A stretch of DNA of 64,000 bases, taken from the NCBI RefSeq assembly GCF_963678635.1, contig NC_087062.1:50296178-50360177 (forward strand), given 5' to 3'. A program made the position numbers and the translations under genes. Positions 32,930 to 45,174 of the stretch are shown piece after piece (the stretch's first letter is position 1; the number at the start of each line of letters is the position of its first letter). The stretch is from Symsagittifera roscoffensis (taxonomy: Eukaryota > Xenacoelomorpha > Acoela > Convolutidae). Below the pieces are notes generated by a model. The model ran no database searches and was not told the DNA's origin. It saw nothing but the letters and a program-made list of their open reading frames with translations.

Positions 32930-33296
32930 AAACTTGAGTCACTCAGCAAATGGTAATCACTATCTCCAGATAATCTATTGCATATTGAAATTCCTAACAA
33001 GAAGATTTTCTGCGAACGAAAAGAAAAATTTCATAGTTGCTGACTAAGCGAAAAAAAATTCCGCGAGATTTGATAAACATGGGATGCAGGTCAAATGGAA
33101 GAGCGCCCACTTATCAAGCCAGAAGTACGGGGAGCAATACCCCATATCTTCGAAATTAAGGACATCGAGCAATTAATTAACCTTTTTCAGAAAGCTACTG
33201 AATATTGAAGTCTTATACAAGAAATACCTTCCATGAAAAATTTTAACCTCTAGTTTGCCGACTGAAACAAACGCTTCCTCGACAGTTATCAATCAT

Positions 33297-33369
33297 GGGG
33301 ACGTAGCTCAAATGGTAGAGAGCTCGCTTAGCATTCTAGAGGTAAGGGGATCAATGCCCCGCATCTCCA
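33297..33369 (+). tRNA. tRNA-Ala-like (AGC)
   Basis: GGGGACG acceptor, GAGAG, anticodon stem CTCGC/TCTAG, AAGGGG. Confidence 0.35.
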
Positions 33370-33735
33370 AAACTTGAGTCACTCATCAAATGGTAATCTC
33401 TATCTCCAGATAATCTATTGCATATTGAAATTCCTAACAAGTAGATTTTCTGCGAACGAAAAGAAAACTTCATAGTTGCTGACTAAGCGAAAAAAAATTC
33501 CGCGAGATTTGATAAAAATGGGATGTAGGTCAAATGGAAGAGCGCCCACTTATCAAGCCAGAATCACGTGGAGCAATACCCCGCATCTCCAAAGTTAAGG
33601 TCATCGAGTTTTTAATTAACTTTCTTCAGAAAACTACTGAATATTGAAATCTTATACAAGAAATACCTTCCCAGAAAATTTATAACCTCTTGTTTGCCGA
33701 CTGAAACAAAAGCTTCCTCGACAGTTAAAAATCAT

Positions 33736-33808
33736 GGGGATGTAGCTCAAATGGTAGAGCGCTCGCTTAGCATGCTAGAGGTACGGGGAGCAATGCTCCG
33801 CATCTCCA
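33736..33808 (+). tRNA. tRNA-Ala (AGC)
   Basis: GCTAG anticodon stem mismatch. T-arm AGCAATG-CTCCG. Confidence 0.5.
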
Positions 33809-34175
33809 AAACTTGAGTCACTCATCAAATGGTAATCACTATCGCCAGATAATCTATTGCATATTGAAATTCCTAACATGAAGATTTTCTGCGAACGAAA
33901 AGAAAAACTTCATAGTTGCTGACTAAGCGAAAAAAAATTCCGCGAGATTTGATAAACATGGGATGTAGGTCAAAATGAAGAGCGCCCACTTATCAAGCCA
34001 GAAGTACGGGGAGCAATACCCCGCATCTCCAAAGTTAACGACATCAAGTTTTTAATAAATTTTCTTCAGAAAACTACTGAATATTGAAATCTTATACAAG
34101 AAATACCTTCCTAGAAAATTTATAACCTCTTGTTTGCCGACTGAAATAAAAACTTCCTCGACAGTTCTAAACTAT

Positions 34176-34248
34176 GGGGATGTAGCTCAAATGGTAGAGC
34201 GCTCGCTTAGCATGCGAGAGGTACGGGGATCAATGCCCCGCATCTCCA
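34176..34248 (+). tRNA. tRNA-Ala (AGC)
   Basis: AGC consensus, exact. Confidence 0.9.
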
Positions 34249-34614
34249 AAACTTGAGTCACTCATCAAATGGTAATCACTATCTCCAGATAATCTATTGC
34301 ATATTGAAAATCCTAACAAGAAGATTTTCTGCGAACGAAAAGAAAACTTCATAGTTGCTGACTAAGCGAAAAAAATTTCCGCGAGATTTGATAAAAATGG
34401 GATGTAGGTCAAATGGAAGAGCGCCCACTTATCAAGCCAGAAGTACGGGGAGCAATACCCCATATCTCCGAAATTAAGGACATCGAGCAATTAATTAACC
34501 TTTTTCAGAAAACTACTGAATATTGAAGTCTTATACAAGAAATACCTTCCATGAAAAATTTTAACCTCTTGTTTGCCGACTGAAACAAAAGCTTCCTCGA
34601 CAGTTATCAATCAT

Positions 34615-34687
34615 GGGGATGTAGCTCAAATAGTAGAGCGCTCGCTTAGCATGCGAGGGGTACGGGGATCAATGCCCCCCGTCTCCA
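34615..34687 (+). tRNA. tRNA-Ala (AGC)
   Basis: AAATAG D-loop, GGGTA variable loop, 3' side CCCCC-CGTCTCC. Duplicated at 35494. Confidence 0.6.
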
Positions 34688-35054
34688 AATCTAGAGTCAC
34701 TCATCAAATGGTAATCACTATCTCCAGATAATGTATTGCATATTGAAATTCCTAACAAGTAGATTTTCTGCGAACGAAATGAAAAACTTCATAGTTGCTG
34801 ACTAAGCGAAAAAAAATTCCGCGAGATTTGAAAAACTTGGGATGTAGTTCAAATGGTAGAGCGCCCACTTATCAAGCCAGAAGTACGGGGAGCAATACCC
34901 CGCATCTCCAAAGTTAACGACATCAAGTTTTTAATAAATTTTCTTCAGAAAACTACTGAATATTGAAATCTTATACAAGAATTACCTTCCCAGAAAATTT
35001 ATAACCTCTTGTTTGCCGACTGAAATAAAAACTTCCTCGACAGTTCTAAACTAT

Positions 35055-35127
35055 GGGGATGTAGCTCAAATGGTAGAGCGCTCGCTTAGCATGCGAGAGG
35101 TACGGGGATCAATGCCCCGCATCTCCA
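35055..35127 (+). tRNA. tRNA-Ala (AGC)
   Basis: AGC consensus, exact. Confidence 0.9.
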
Positions 35128-35493
35128 AAACTTGAGTCACTCATCAAATGCTAATCACTATCTCCAGATAATCTATTGCATATTGAAATTCCTAACAAGA
35201 AGATTTTCTGCGAACGAAAAGAAAACTTCATAGTTGCTGACTAAGCGAAAAAAAATTCCGCGAGATTTGATAAAAATGGGATGTAGGTCAAATGGAAGAG
35301 CGCAAACTTATCAAGCCAGAAGTACGGGGAGCAATACCCCATATCTCCGAAATTAAGGACATCGAGCAATTAATTAACCTTTTTCAGAAAACTACTGAAT
35401 ATTGAAGTCTTATACAAGAAATACCTTCCATGAAAAATTTTAACCTCTTGTTTGCCGACTGAAACAAAAGCTTCCTCGACAGTTATCAATCAT

Positions 35494-35566
35494 GGGGATG
35501 TAGCTCAAATAGTAGAGCGCTCGCTTAGCATGCGAGGGGTACGGGGATCAATGCCCCCCGTCTCCA
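35494..35566 (+). tRNA. tRNA-Ala (AGC)
   Basis: Same body as 34615, 879 bp downstream. Confidence 0.6.
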
Positions 35567-35933
35567 AATCTAGAGTCACTCATCAAATGGTAATCACTAT
35601 CTCCAGATAATGTATTGCATATTGAAATTCCTAACAAGTAGATTTTCTGCGAACGAAATGAAAAACTTCATAGTTGCTGACTAAGCGAAAAAAAATTCCG
35701 CGAGATTTGAAAAACTTGGGATGTAGTTCAAATGGTAGAGCGCCCACTTATCAAGCCAGAAGTACGGGGAGCAATACCCCGCATCTCCAAAGTTAAGGAC
35801 ATCAAGTTTTTAATAAATTTTCTTCAGAAAACTACTGAATATTGAAATCTTATACAAGAAATACCTTCCCAGAAAATTTATAACCTCTTGTTTGCCGACT
35901 GAAATAAAAGCTTCCTCGACAGTTCTAAACTAT

Positions 35934-36006
35934 GGGGATGTAGCTCAAATGGTAGAGCGCTCGCTTTGCATGCGAGAGGTACGGGGATCGATGCCCCGCA
36001 TCTCCA
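35934..36006 (+). tRNA. tRNA-Ala (UGC)
   Basis: UGC consensus, exact. Confidence 0.9.
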
Positions 36007-36370
36007 AAACTAGAGCCATTCATCATATGGTAATCACTATCTGCAGATAATCTGTGGCATATTGAAATTCCTAACAAGTAGATTTTCTGCGAACGAAAAA
36101 AACTTCATAGTTGCTGACTAAGCGAAAAAAAATTCCGCGAGATTTGAAAACCATGGGATGTAGGTCAAATGGTAGAGCGCCCACTTATCAAGCCAGAAGT
36201 ACGGGGAGCAATAACCCGCATCTCCAAAGTTAAGGACATCGAGTTTTTAATTAATTTTCTTCAGAAAACTACTAAATATTGAAATCTTATACAAGAAATA
36301 CCTTCCCAGAAAATTTATAACCTCTTGTTTGCCGACTGAAACAAAAGCTTCCTCGACAGTTCTATATTAT

Positions 36371-36444
36371 GGGGATGTAGCTCAAATAGTAGAGATCTCG
36401 CTTTGCATGCGAGAGGTACAGGGGAGCGATGCCCCGCATCTCCA
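36371..36444 (+). tRNA. tRNA-Ala (UGC), 1-nt insertion
   Basis: GAGAT at the D-stem end and an extra base before the T-stem (GGTACAGGGG), 74 nt. Confidence 0.4.
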
Positions 36445-36809
36445 AAACTAGAGCCACTCATCAAATGGTAATCACTATCTGCAGATAATCTATTGCATAT
36501 TGAAATTCCTAACAAGTAGATTTTCTGCGAACGAAAAAAAAACTTCATAGTTGCTGACTAAGCGAAAAAAAATTCCGCGAGATTTGAAAACCATGGGATG
36601 TAGGTCAAATGGTAGAGCGCCCACTTATCAAGCCAGAAGTACGGGGAGCAATACCCCGCATCTCCAAAGTTAAGGACATCGAGTTTTTAATTAATTTTCT
36701 TCGGAAAACTACTGAATATTGAAATCAGTTACAAGAAATACCTTCCCAGAAAATTTATAACCTCTTGTTTGCCGACTGAAATAAAAGCTTCCTCGACAGT
36801 TCTAAACTA

Positions 36810-36882
36810 TGGGACGTAGCTCAAATGGTAGAGCGCTCGCTTTGCTTGCGAGAGGTACGGGGATCGATGCCCCGCATCTCCA
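36810..36882 (+). tRNA. tRNA-Ala (UGC)
   Basis: TGGGACG opens acceptor pairs 1 and 6. Anticodon loop TTTGCTT. Tandemly duplicated at 37246. Confidence 0.5.
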
Positions 36883-37245
36883 AAACTAGAGCCACTCACC
36901 AAATGGTAATCACTATCTGCAGATAATCTATTGCATATTGAAATTCCTAACAAGTAGATTTTCTGCGAACATAAAAAAACTTCATAGTTGCTGACTAAGC
37001 GAAAAAAATTCCGCGAGATTTGATAAACATGGAATGTAGGTCAAATGGTAGAGCGCCTTCTTAGCAAGCCAGAAATACGGGGAGCAATACCCCGCATCTC
37101 CGAAGTTAAGGACATCGAGTTTTTAATTAATTTTCTTCGGAAAACTACTGAATATTGAAATCAGTTACAAGAAATACCTTCCCAGAAAATTTATAACCTC
37201 TTGTTTGCCGACTGAAATAAAAGCTTCCTCGACAGTTCTAAACTA

Positions 37246-37318
37246 TGGGACGTAGCTCAAATGGTAGAGCGCTCGCTTTGCTTGCGAGAGGTACGGGGAT
37301 CGATGCCCCGCATCTCCA
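37246..37318 (+). tRNA. tRNA-Ala (UGC)
   Basis: Identical to 36810, 436 bp apart, with near-identical flanks. Confidence 0.5.
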
Positions 37319-37682
37319 AAACTAGAGCCACTCACCAAATGGTAATCACTATCTGCAGATAATCTATTGCATATTGAAATTCCTAACAAGTAGATTTTCT
37401 GCGAACATAAAAAAACTTCATAGTTGCTGACTAAGCGAAAAAAATTCCGCGAGATTTGATAAACATGGAATGTAGGTCAAATGGTAGAGCGCCTTCTTAG
37501 CAAGCCAGAAATACGGGGAGCAATACCCCGCATCTCCGAAGTTAAGGACATCGAGCAATTATTTAACTTTCTTCAGAAAACTACTGAATATTGAAGTCTT
37601 ATACAAAAAATACCTTCCAAGAAAAATTTTAACCTCTTGTTTGCCGACTGAAACAAAAGCTTCCTCGACAGTTGTAAATCAT

Positions 37683-37755
37683 GGGGATGTAGCTCAAATG
37701 GTAGAGCGCTCGCTTAGCATGCGAGAGGTACGGGGATTAATGCCCCGCATCTCCA
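37683..37755 (+). tRNA. tRNA-Ala (AGC)
   Basis: AGC consensus except T-loop ATTAATG. Confidence 0.8.
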
Positions 37756-38122
37756 AATCTAGAGTCACTCATTAACTGGTAAACACTGTCTCCAGATAAT
37801 CTTTTGCATATTGAAATTCCTAACGAGTAGATTTTCTGCGAATGAAAAGAAAAACTTCATAGTTGCTGACTAAGCGAAAAAAAATTCCGCGAGATTTGCT
37901 AAACATGGGATGTAGGTCAAATGGTAGAGCGCCCACTTATCAAGCCAGAAGTAGGGGGAGCAATACCCCGCATCTCCAAAGTTAAGTACATCGAGTTTTT
38001 AATTAATTTTTTTCAGAAAACTACTGAATATTGAAATCTTATACAAGAAACACCTTCCCAGAAAATTTTTAACCTCTTGTTTGGCGACTGAAACAAAAGC
38101 TTCCTCGACAGTTCTAAACTAT

Positions 38123-38195
38123 GGGGATGTAGCTCACATGGTAGAAAGCTCGCTATGTATTCGAGAGGTACGGGAATCGATGCCCGGCATCTCCA
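38123..38195 (+). pseudogene. tRNA-Ala-like with anticodon TGT
   Basis: Anticodon arm CTCGC-TATGTAT-TCGAG reads TGT (a Thr anticodon) with A at 33. GAAAG and other changes suggest a pseudogene. Confidence 0.45.
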
Positions 38196-38319
38196 AAACT
38201 AGAGCCACTCAGCAAATGGTAATCACTATCTGCAGATAATCCCAATTTTCTGCGAACGAAAAGAAAAACTTCATAATTGCTGACTAAGCGAAAAAAAATT
38301 TCGCGAGATTTGATAAACA

Positions 38320-38392
38320 TGGGATGTAGGTCAAATGGTAGAGTGCTCGCTATGTATTCGAGAGGTACGGGGATCGACGCCCGGCATCTCCA
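38320..38392 (+). pseudogene. Hybrid copy: degenerate 5' half, TGT-type 3' half
   Basis: TGGGATGTAGGTC belongs to the degenerate type. From CTCGC-TATGTAT onward it matches the copy at 38123. Confidence 0.65.
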
Positions 38393-38733
38393 AAACTAGA
38401 GCCACTCATCAAATGGTAATCACTATCTGCAGATAATCCCAATTTTCTGCGAACGAAAAGAAAAACTTCATAATTGCTGACTAAGCGAAAAAAAACTCCG
38501 CGAGATTTGATAAACATGGGATGTAGGTCAATTGGTAGAGCGCCTACTTAGCAAGCCAGAAGTACGGGGAGCAATACCCCGCATCTCCGAAGTTAAGGTC
38601 ATCGAGCAATTAATTAACTTTCTTCAGAAAACTACTGAATATTGAAGTTTTATACAAGAAATACCTTCCAAGAAAAATTTTAACTTCTTGTTTGCCGACT
38701 GAAACAAAAGCTTCCTCGACAGTTATAAATCAT

Positions 38734-38805
38734 GGGGATGTAGCTCAAATAGTAGAGCGCCCACTTATCAAGCCAGAAGAACGGGAGCAATACCCCGCAT
38801 CTCCA
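38734..38805 (+). pseudogene. Hybrid copy: canonical 5' half, degenerate B-type 3' half
   Basis: GGGGATGTAGCTCAAATAG is canonical, followed by CCCACTTATCAAGCCAG. 72 nt. Confidence 0.65.
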
Positions 38806-38949
38806 AAGTTAAGGATATCGAGTTTTTAATTAACTTTCTTCAGAGCACTACTGAATATTGAAATCTTATACAAGAAATACCTTCCCAGAAAAATTATAAC
38901 CTCTTGTTTGCCGACTGAAACAAAAGCTTCCTCGACAGTTCTAAATTAT

Positions 38950-39022
38950 GGGGATGTAGCTCAAATAGTAGAGCTCTCGCTTTGCATGCGAGAGGTACGG
39001 GGATCGATGCCCCGCATCTCCA
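38950..39022 (+). tRNA. tRNA-Ala (UGC)
   Basis: AAATAG D-loop and T26. The rest is consensus. Confidence 0.7.
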
Positions 39023-39389
39023 AAGCTAGAGCCACTCAGCAAATGGTACTCACTATCTCCAGATAATCTGTTGCATATTGAAATTCCTAACAAGTAGATT
39101 TTCTGCGAACGAAAAGAAAATCTTCTTAGTTGCTGACTAATCCAAAAAAAATTTCGCGAGAATTGATAAACATGCGATGTAGGTCAAATGGTAGAGCGCC
39201 TACTTAGCAAGCCAGAAGTACGGGGAGCAATACTCCGCATCTCCGAAGTTAAGGACATCGAGCAATTAATTAACCTTCTTCAGAAAACTACTGAATATTG
39301 AAGTCTTATACTATAAATACCTTCCAAGAAAAATTTTAACCTCTTGTTTGCCGACTGAAACAAAAGCTTCCTCGACAGGAATAAATCAT

Positions 39390-39462
39390 GTGGATGTAGC
39401 TCAAATGGTAGAGCGCTCGCTTAGCATGCGAGAGGTACGTGGATCAATGCCCCGCATCTTCA
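39390..39462 (+). tRNA. tRNA-Ala (AGC)
   Basis: GTGGATG acceptor, CGTGG T-stem, CATCTTC. Confidence 0.5.
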
Positions 39463-39829
39463 CATCTAGAGTCACTCATCAAATGGTAATCACTATCTCC
39501 GGATAATCTATTGCATATTGAAATTCCTAACAAGTAGATTTTCTGCGTACGAAAAGAAAAACTTCATAGTTGCTGACTAAGCGAAAAATAATTCCGCGAG
39601 ATTTGAAAACCATGGGATGAAGGTCAAATGGTAGAGCGCCCACTTATCAAGCCAGAAGTACGGGGAACAATACCCCGCATCTCCAAAGTTAAGGACATCG
39701 AGTTTTTAATTAATTTTCTTCAGAAAACTACTGAATATTGAAATCTTATACAAGAAATACCTTCCCAGAAAATTTATAACCTCTTGTTTGCCGACTGAAA
39801 TAAAAGCTTCCTCGACAGTTCTAAAACAC

Positions 39830-39902
39830 GGGGATGTAGCTCAAATGGTAGAGCGCTCGCTTGGCATGCGAGAGGTACGGGGATCGATGCCCCGCATCTT
39901 CA
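39830..39902 (+). tRNA. tRNA-Ala with anticodon GGC
   Basis: The body is UGC-type throughout, with an intact anticodon arm CTCGC-TTGGCAT-GCGAG. Anticodon GGC would still read Ala codons. The only other change is CATCTTC. Eukaryotes normally use AGC, so this is probably a point mutation of a TGC or AGC copy. Confidence 0.6.
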
Positions 39903-40268
39903 AAACTAGAGCCACTCACCAAATGGTAATCACTATCTGCAGATAATCTATTGCATATTGAAGTTCCTAACAAGTAGATTTTCTGCGAACGAAAAGAAAA
40001 ACTTCATAGTTGCTGACTAAGCGAAAAAAATTCCGCGAGATTTGATAAACATGGGATGTAGGTCAAATGGCAGAGCGCCCACTTATCAAGCCAGAAGTAC
40101 GGGTAGCAATACCCCGCATCTCCAAAGTTAAGGACATCGAGTTTTTAATTAATTTTCTTCAGAAAATTACTGAATATTGAAATCTTATACAAGAAACACC
40201 TTCCCAGAAAACTTTTAACCTCTTGTTTGGCGCCTGAAACAAAAGCTTCCTCGACAGTTCTAAACTAT

Positions 40269-40341
40269 GGGGATGTAGCTCAAATGGTAAAGTGCTCGCT
40301 TTGCATTTGAAAGGTACGGGGATCGATGCCCGGCATCTCCA
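40269..40341 (+). tRNA. tRNA-Ala-like (UGC)
   Basis: GGTAAAGTG and anticodon stem CTCGC/TTGAA. T-stem 3' strand CCCGG. Confidence 0.35.
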
Positions 40342-40708
40342 AAACTTGAACAACTCATCAAATGGTAATCACTATCTCCAGATAATCTATTGCATATTGA
40401 ATTTCCTAACAAGTAGATTTTCTGCGAACGAAAAGAAAAACTTCATAGTCGCTGACTAAGCGAAAAAAAATTCCGCGAGAAATGATAAACATGGGATGTA
40501 GGTCAAATGGAAGAGCGCCTACTTAGCAAGCCAGAAGTACGGGGAGCAATACCCCGCATCTCCGAAGTTAAGGTCATCGAGAAATTAATTAACTTTCTTC
40601 AGAAAACTACTGAATATTGAAGTTTCATACAAGAAATACCTTCCAAGAAAAACTTTAACCTCCTGTTTGCCGACTGAAACAAAAGCTTCCTCGACTGTTA
40701 TAAATCGT

Positions 40709-40781
40709 GGGGATGTAGCTCAAATAGTAGAGCGCTCGCTTAGCATGCGAGAGGTACGGGGAGCAATGCACCGGATCTCCA
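40709..40781 (+). tRNA. tRNA-Ala (AGC)
   Basis: AAATAG, T-arm AGCAATG-CACCG, G66. Confidence 0.5.
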
Positions 40782-41148
40782 AATCTAGAGTCACTCATCA
40801 AATGGTAATCACTATCTCCAGATAATCTATTGCATATTGAATTTCCTAACAAGTAGATTTTCTGCGAACGAAAAGAAAAACTTCATAGTCGCTGACTAAG
40901 CGAAAAAAAATTCCGCGAGCTTTAATAAACATGGGATGTAGCTCAAATGGTAGAGCGCCTACTTAGCAAGCCAGAAGTACGGGGAGCAATACCCCGCATC
41001 TCCGAAGTTAAGGTCATCGAGAAATTAATTAACTTTCTTCAGAAAACTACTGAATATTGAAGTTTCATACAAGAAATACCTTCCAAGAAAAACTTTAACC
41101 TCCTGTTTGCCGACTGAAACAAAAGCTTCCTCGACTGTTATAAATCGT

Positions 41149-41221
41149 GGGGATGTAGCTCAAATAGTAGAGCGCTCGCTTAGCATGCGAAAGGTACGGG
41201 GAGCAATGCCCCGCATCTCCA
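41149..41221 (+). tRNA. tRNA-Ala (AGC)
   Basis: AAATAG, GCGAA, T-loop AGCAATG. The unit is a near copy of the one at 40709. Confidence 0.55.
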
Positions 41222-41588
41222 AAACTTGAGTCACTCATGAAATGGTAATCACTATCTCCAGATAATCTATTGCATATTGAATTTCCTAACAAGTAGATTT
41301 TCTGCGAACGAAAAGAAAAACTTCATAGTCGCTGACTAAGCGAAAAAAAATTCCGCGAGAAATGATAAACATGGGATGTAGGTCAAATGGAAGAGCGCCC
41401 ACTTATCAAGCCAGAAGTACGAGGAGCAATACCCCGCATCTCCAAAGTTAAGGACATCGAGTTTTTAATTAACTTTCTTCAAAAAACTACTGAATATTGA
41501 AATCTTATACAAGAAATACCTTCCCAGAAAATTTATAACCTCTTGTTTGCCGACTGAAACAAAAGCTTCCTCGACAGTTATAAATCAC

Positions 41589-41661
41589 TGGGATGTAGCT
41601 CAAATGGTAGAGCGCTCGCTTAGCATGCGAGAGGTACGGGGAGCAATGCCCCGCATCTCCA
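41589..41661 (+). tRNA. tRNA-Ala (AGC)
   Basis: T1 and T-loop AGCAATG. Confidence 0.55.
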
Positions 41662-42027
41662 AAACTTTAGTCACTCATCAAATGGTAATCACGTCTCCAG
41701 ATAATCTATTGCATATTGAAATTCCTAACAAGTAGAGTTTCTGCGAACGAAAAGAAAAACTTCATAGTTGCTGACTAAGCGAAAAAAAATTCCGCGAGAT
41801 TTGATAAACATGTGATGTAGGTCAAATGGAAGAGCGCCCACTTATCAAGCCAGAAGTACGGGGAGCAATACCCCGCATCTCCAAAGTTAAGGTCATCGAG
41901 TTTTTAATTAACTTACTTCAGAAAGCTACTGAATATCGAAATAATATACAAGAAATACCTTCCCAGAAAATTTATAACCTCTTGTTTGCCGACTGAAACA
42001 AAAGCTTCCTCGACAGTTATAAATCAT

Positions 42028-42100
42028 GGGGATGTAGCTCAAATGGTAGAGCGCTCGCTTAGCATGCGAGAGGTACGGTGATCAATGCCCCGCATCTCCA
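42028..42100 (+). tRNA. tRNA-Ala (AGC)
   Basis: AGC consensus except T-stem CGGTG. Confidence 0.7.
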
Positions 42101-42468
42101 AAAACTTGTGTCACTCATCAAATGGTAATGACTATCTCCAGATAATCTATTGCATTTTGAAATTCCTAACAAGAAGATTTTCTGCGAACGAAAAGAAAAA
42201 ATGCATAGTTGCTGACTAAGCGAAAAAAAATTCCGCGAGAAATGATAAACATGGGATGTAGGTCAAATGGAAGAGCGCCCACTTATCAAGCCAGAAGTAC
42301 GGGGAGCAATACCCCGCATCTCCAAAGTTAAGGACATCGAGTTTTTAATTAACTTTCTTCAAAAAACTTCTGAATATTGAAATCTTATACAAGAAATACC
42401 TTCCCAGAAAATTTATAACCTCTTGTTTGCCGACTGAAACAAAAGCTTCCTCGACAGTTATAAATCAC

Positions 42469-42541
42469 GGGGATGTAGGTCAAATGGTAGAGCGCTCGCT
42501 TAGCATGCGAAAGGTACGGGGAGCATTGCCCCGCATCTCCA
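42469..42541 (+). tRNA. tRNA-Ala (AGC)
   Basis: D-stem GGTC as in degenerate copies, GCGAA, T-loop AGCATTG. Confidence 0.4.
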
Positions 42542-42908
42542 AAACTTGAGTCACTCATCAAATGGTAATCACTATCTCCAGATAATCTATTGCATATTGA
42601 AATTCCTAACAAGTAGAGTTTCTGCGAACGAAAAATAAAACTTCATAGTTGCTGACTAAGCGAAAAAAAATTCCGCGAGATTTGATAAACATGGGATGTA
42701 GGTCAAATGGAAGAGCGCCCACTTATCAAGCCAGAAGTACGGGGAGCAATACCCCGCATCTCCAAAGTTAAGGTCATCGAGTTTTTAATTAACTTTCTTC
42801 AGAAAGCTACTGAATATTGAAATCTTATACAAGAAATACCTTCCCAGAAAATTTATAACCTCTTGTTTGCCGACTGAAACAAAAGCTTCCTCGACAGTTA
42901 TAAATCAT

Positions 42909-42981
42909 GGGGATGTAGCTCAAATGGTAGAGCGCTCGCTTAGCATGCGAGAGGTACGGTGATCAATGCCCCGCATCTCCA
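42909..42981 (+). tRNA. tRNA-Ala (AGC)
   Basis: AGC consensus except CGGTG. Duplicated at 45542. Confidence 0.7.
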
Positions 42982-43349
42982 AAAAACTTGAGTCACTCAT
43001 CAAATGGTCATGACTATCTCCAGATAGTCTATTGCATTTTGAAATTCCTAACAAGAAGATTTTCTGCGAACGAAAAGAAAAACTGCATAGTTGCTGACTA
43101 AGCGAAAAAAAATTCCCCGAGATTTGATAAACATGGGATGCAGGTCAGATGGAAGAGTGCCCACTTATCAAGCCAGAAGTACGGGGAGCAATACCCCGCA
43201 TCTCCAAAGTTAGGACATCGAGTTTTTAATTAACTTTCTTCAGAAAACTACTGAATATTGAAATCTTATACAAGAAATACCTTCCCAGAACATTTATAAC
43301 CTCTTGTTTGCCGACTGAAACAAAAGCTTTCTCGACAGTTCTTAATTCT

Positions 43350-43422
43350 GGGGATGTAGCTCAAATAGTAGAGCTCTCGCTTTGCATGCGAGAGGTGCGG
43401 GGATCGATGCCCCGCATCTCCA
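43350..43422 (+). tRNA. tRNA-Ala (UGC)
   Basis: AAATAG, T26, AGGTG variable loop. Duplicated at 45982. Confidence 0.65.
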
Positions 43423-43787
43423 AAGCTAGAGCCACTCATCAAATGGCAATCACTATCTCCAGATAATCTATTGCATATTGAAATTCCTAACAAGCAGATT
43501 TTCTGCGAACGAGAAGAAAAAAAACATAGTTGCTGACTAAGCGAAAAAAATTTCGCGAGATTTGATAAACATGGGATGTAGGTCAAATGGAAGAGCGCCC
43601 ACTTATCAAGCCAAAAGTACGGGGAGCAATACCCCGCATCTCCAAAGTTAGGACATCGAGTTTTTAATTAACTTTCTTCAGAAAACTACTGAATATTGGA
43701 ATATTACACAAGAAATACCTTCCCAAAAAATTTATAACCTCTTGTTTGCCGACTGAAACAAAAGCTTCCTCGACAGTTCTTAATTCT

Positions 43788-43860
43788 GGGGATGTATCTC
43801 AAATAGTAGAGCTCTCGCTTTGCATGCGAGAGGTGCGGGGATCGATGCCCCGCATCTCCA
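43788..43860 (+). tRNA. tRNA-Ala (UGC)
   Basis: As 43350, plus TATCTC in box A. Confidence 0.5.
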
Positions 43861-44226
43861 AAACTGGAGCCACTCATCAAATGGTAATCACTATCTCCAG
43901 ATAATCTATTGCATATTTAAATTCCTAACAAGTGGATTTTTGCGAACGAAAAGAAAAAGTTCATAATTGCTGACTAAGCAAAAAAAAATTCCGCGAGATT
44001 TGATAGTAATAGGTATGAAGGTCAAATGGTAGAGCGCCTACTTATCAAGCCAGAAGTACGGGGAGCAATACCCCGCATCTCCAAAGTTAGGACATCGAGT
44101 TTTTAATTAATTTTTTTCAGAAAACTACTGAATATTGAAATCTTATACAAGAAATACCTTCCATGAAAAATTTTAACCTCTTGTTTGCCGACTGAAACAA
44201 AAGCTTCCTCGACAGTTTTAAATCAT

Positions 44227-44299
44227 GGGGATGTAGCTCAAATGGTAGAGCGCTCGCTTAGCATGCGAGAGGTATGGGTATCAATGCCCCGCATCTCCA
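44227..44299 (+). tRNA. tRNA-Ala (AGC)
   Basis: T-stem TGGGT, otherwise AGC consensus. Confidence 0.6.
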
Positions 44300-44663
44300 A
44301 AACTAGAGCCAAACATCAAATGGTAATCACTATCTGCAGATAATCTATTGCATATTGAAATTCCTAACAAGTAGATTTTCTGCGAACGAAAAAAAACTTC
44401 ATAGTTGCTGACTAAGCGAAAAAAATTCCGCGAGATTTGATAAACATGGGATGTAGGTCAAATGGTAGAGCGCCCACTTATCAAGCCAGAAGTACGGGGA
44501 GCAATAACCCGCATCTCCAAACTTAAGGACATCGAGTTTTTAATTAATTTACTTCAGAAAACTTCTGAATATTGAAATCTTATACAAGAAATACCTTCCC
44601 AGAAAATTTATAACCTCTTGTTTGCCGACTGAAACAAAAGCTTCCTCGACAGTTATAAATCAC

Positions 44664-44736
44664 GGGGATGTAGCTCAAATGGTAGAGCGCTCGCTTAGCA
44701 TGCGAAAGGTACGGGGAGCATTGCCCCGCATCTCCA
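44664..44736 (+). tRNA. tRNA-Ala (AGC)
   Basis: GCGAA and T-loop AGCATTG. Confidence 0.55.
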
Positions 44737-45101
44737 AAACTTGAGTCACTCATCAAATGGTAATCACTATCTGCAGATAATCTATTGCATATTGAAATTC
44801 CTAACAAGTAGATTTTCTGCGAACGAAAAAAAAACTTCATAGTTGCTGACTAAGCGAAAAAAATTCCGCGAGATTTGATAAACATGGGATGTAGGTCAAA
44901 TGGTAGAGCGCCCACTTATCAAGCCAGAAGTACGGGGAGCAATAACCCGCATCTCCAAACTTAAGGACATCGAGTTTTTAATTAATTTACTTCAGAAAAC
45001 TTCTGAATATTGAAATCTTATACAAGAAATACCTTCCCAGAAAATTTATAACCTCTTGTTTGCCGACTGAAACAAAAGCTTCCTCGACAGTTATAAATCA
45101 C

Positions 45102-45174
45102 GGGGATGTAGCTCAAATGGTAGAGCGCTCGCTTAGCATGCGAAAGGTACGGGGAGCATTGCCCCGCATCTCCA
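45102..45174 (+). tRNA. tRNA-Ala (AGC)
   Basis: Same body as 44664, 438 bp downstream. Confidence 0.55.

Larger units (their letters stand above)
26253..37978 (+). pseudogene. Degenerate tRNA-Ala-like copies, block 3 (27 copies)
   Basis: Starts: 26253, 26694, 27146, 27839, 28264, 28704, 29129, 29569, 30009, 30449, 30888, 31316, 31756, 32208, 32640, 33080, 33519, 33959, 34398, 34838, 35277, 35717, 36154, 36594, 37030, 37466, 37906. From about 28264 the B-type 3' flank becomes gagtttttaatt, which puts a T5 run about 18 nt after the body. Several A-type copies (30888, 31756, 32208) carry an extra G in the T-stem. Confidence 0.85.
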
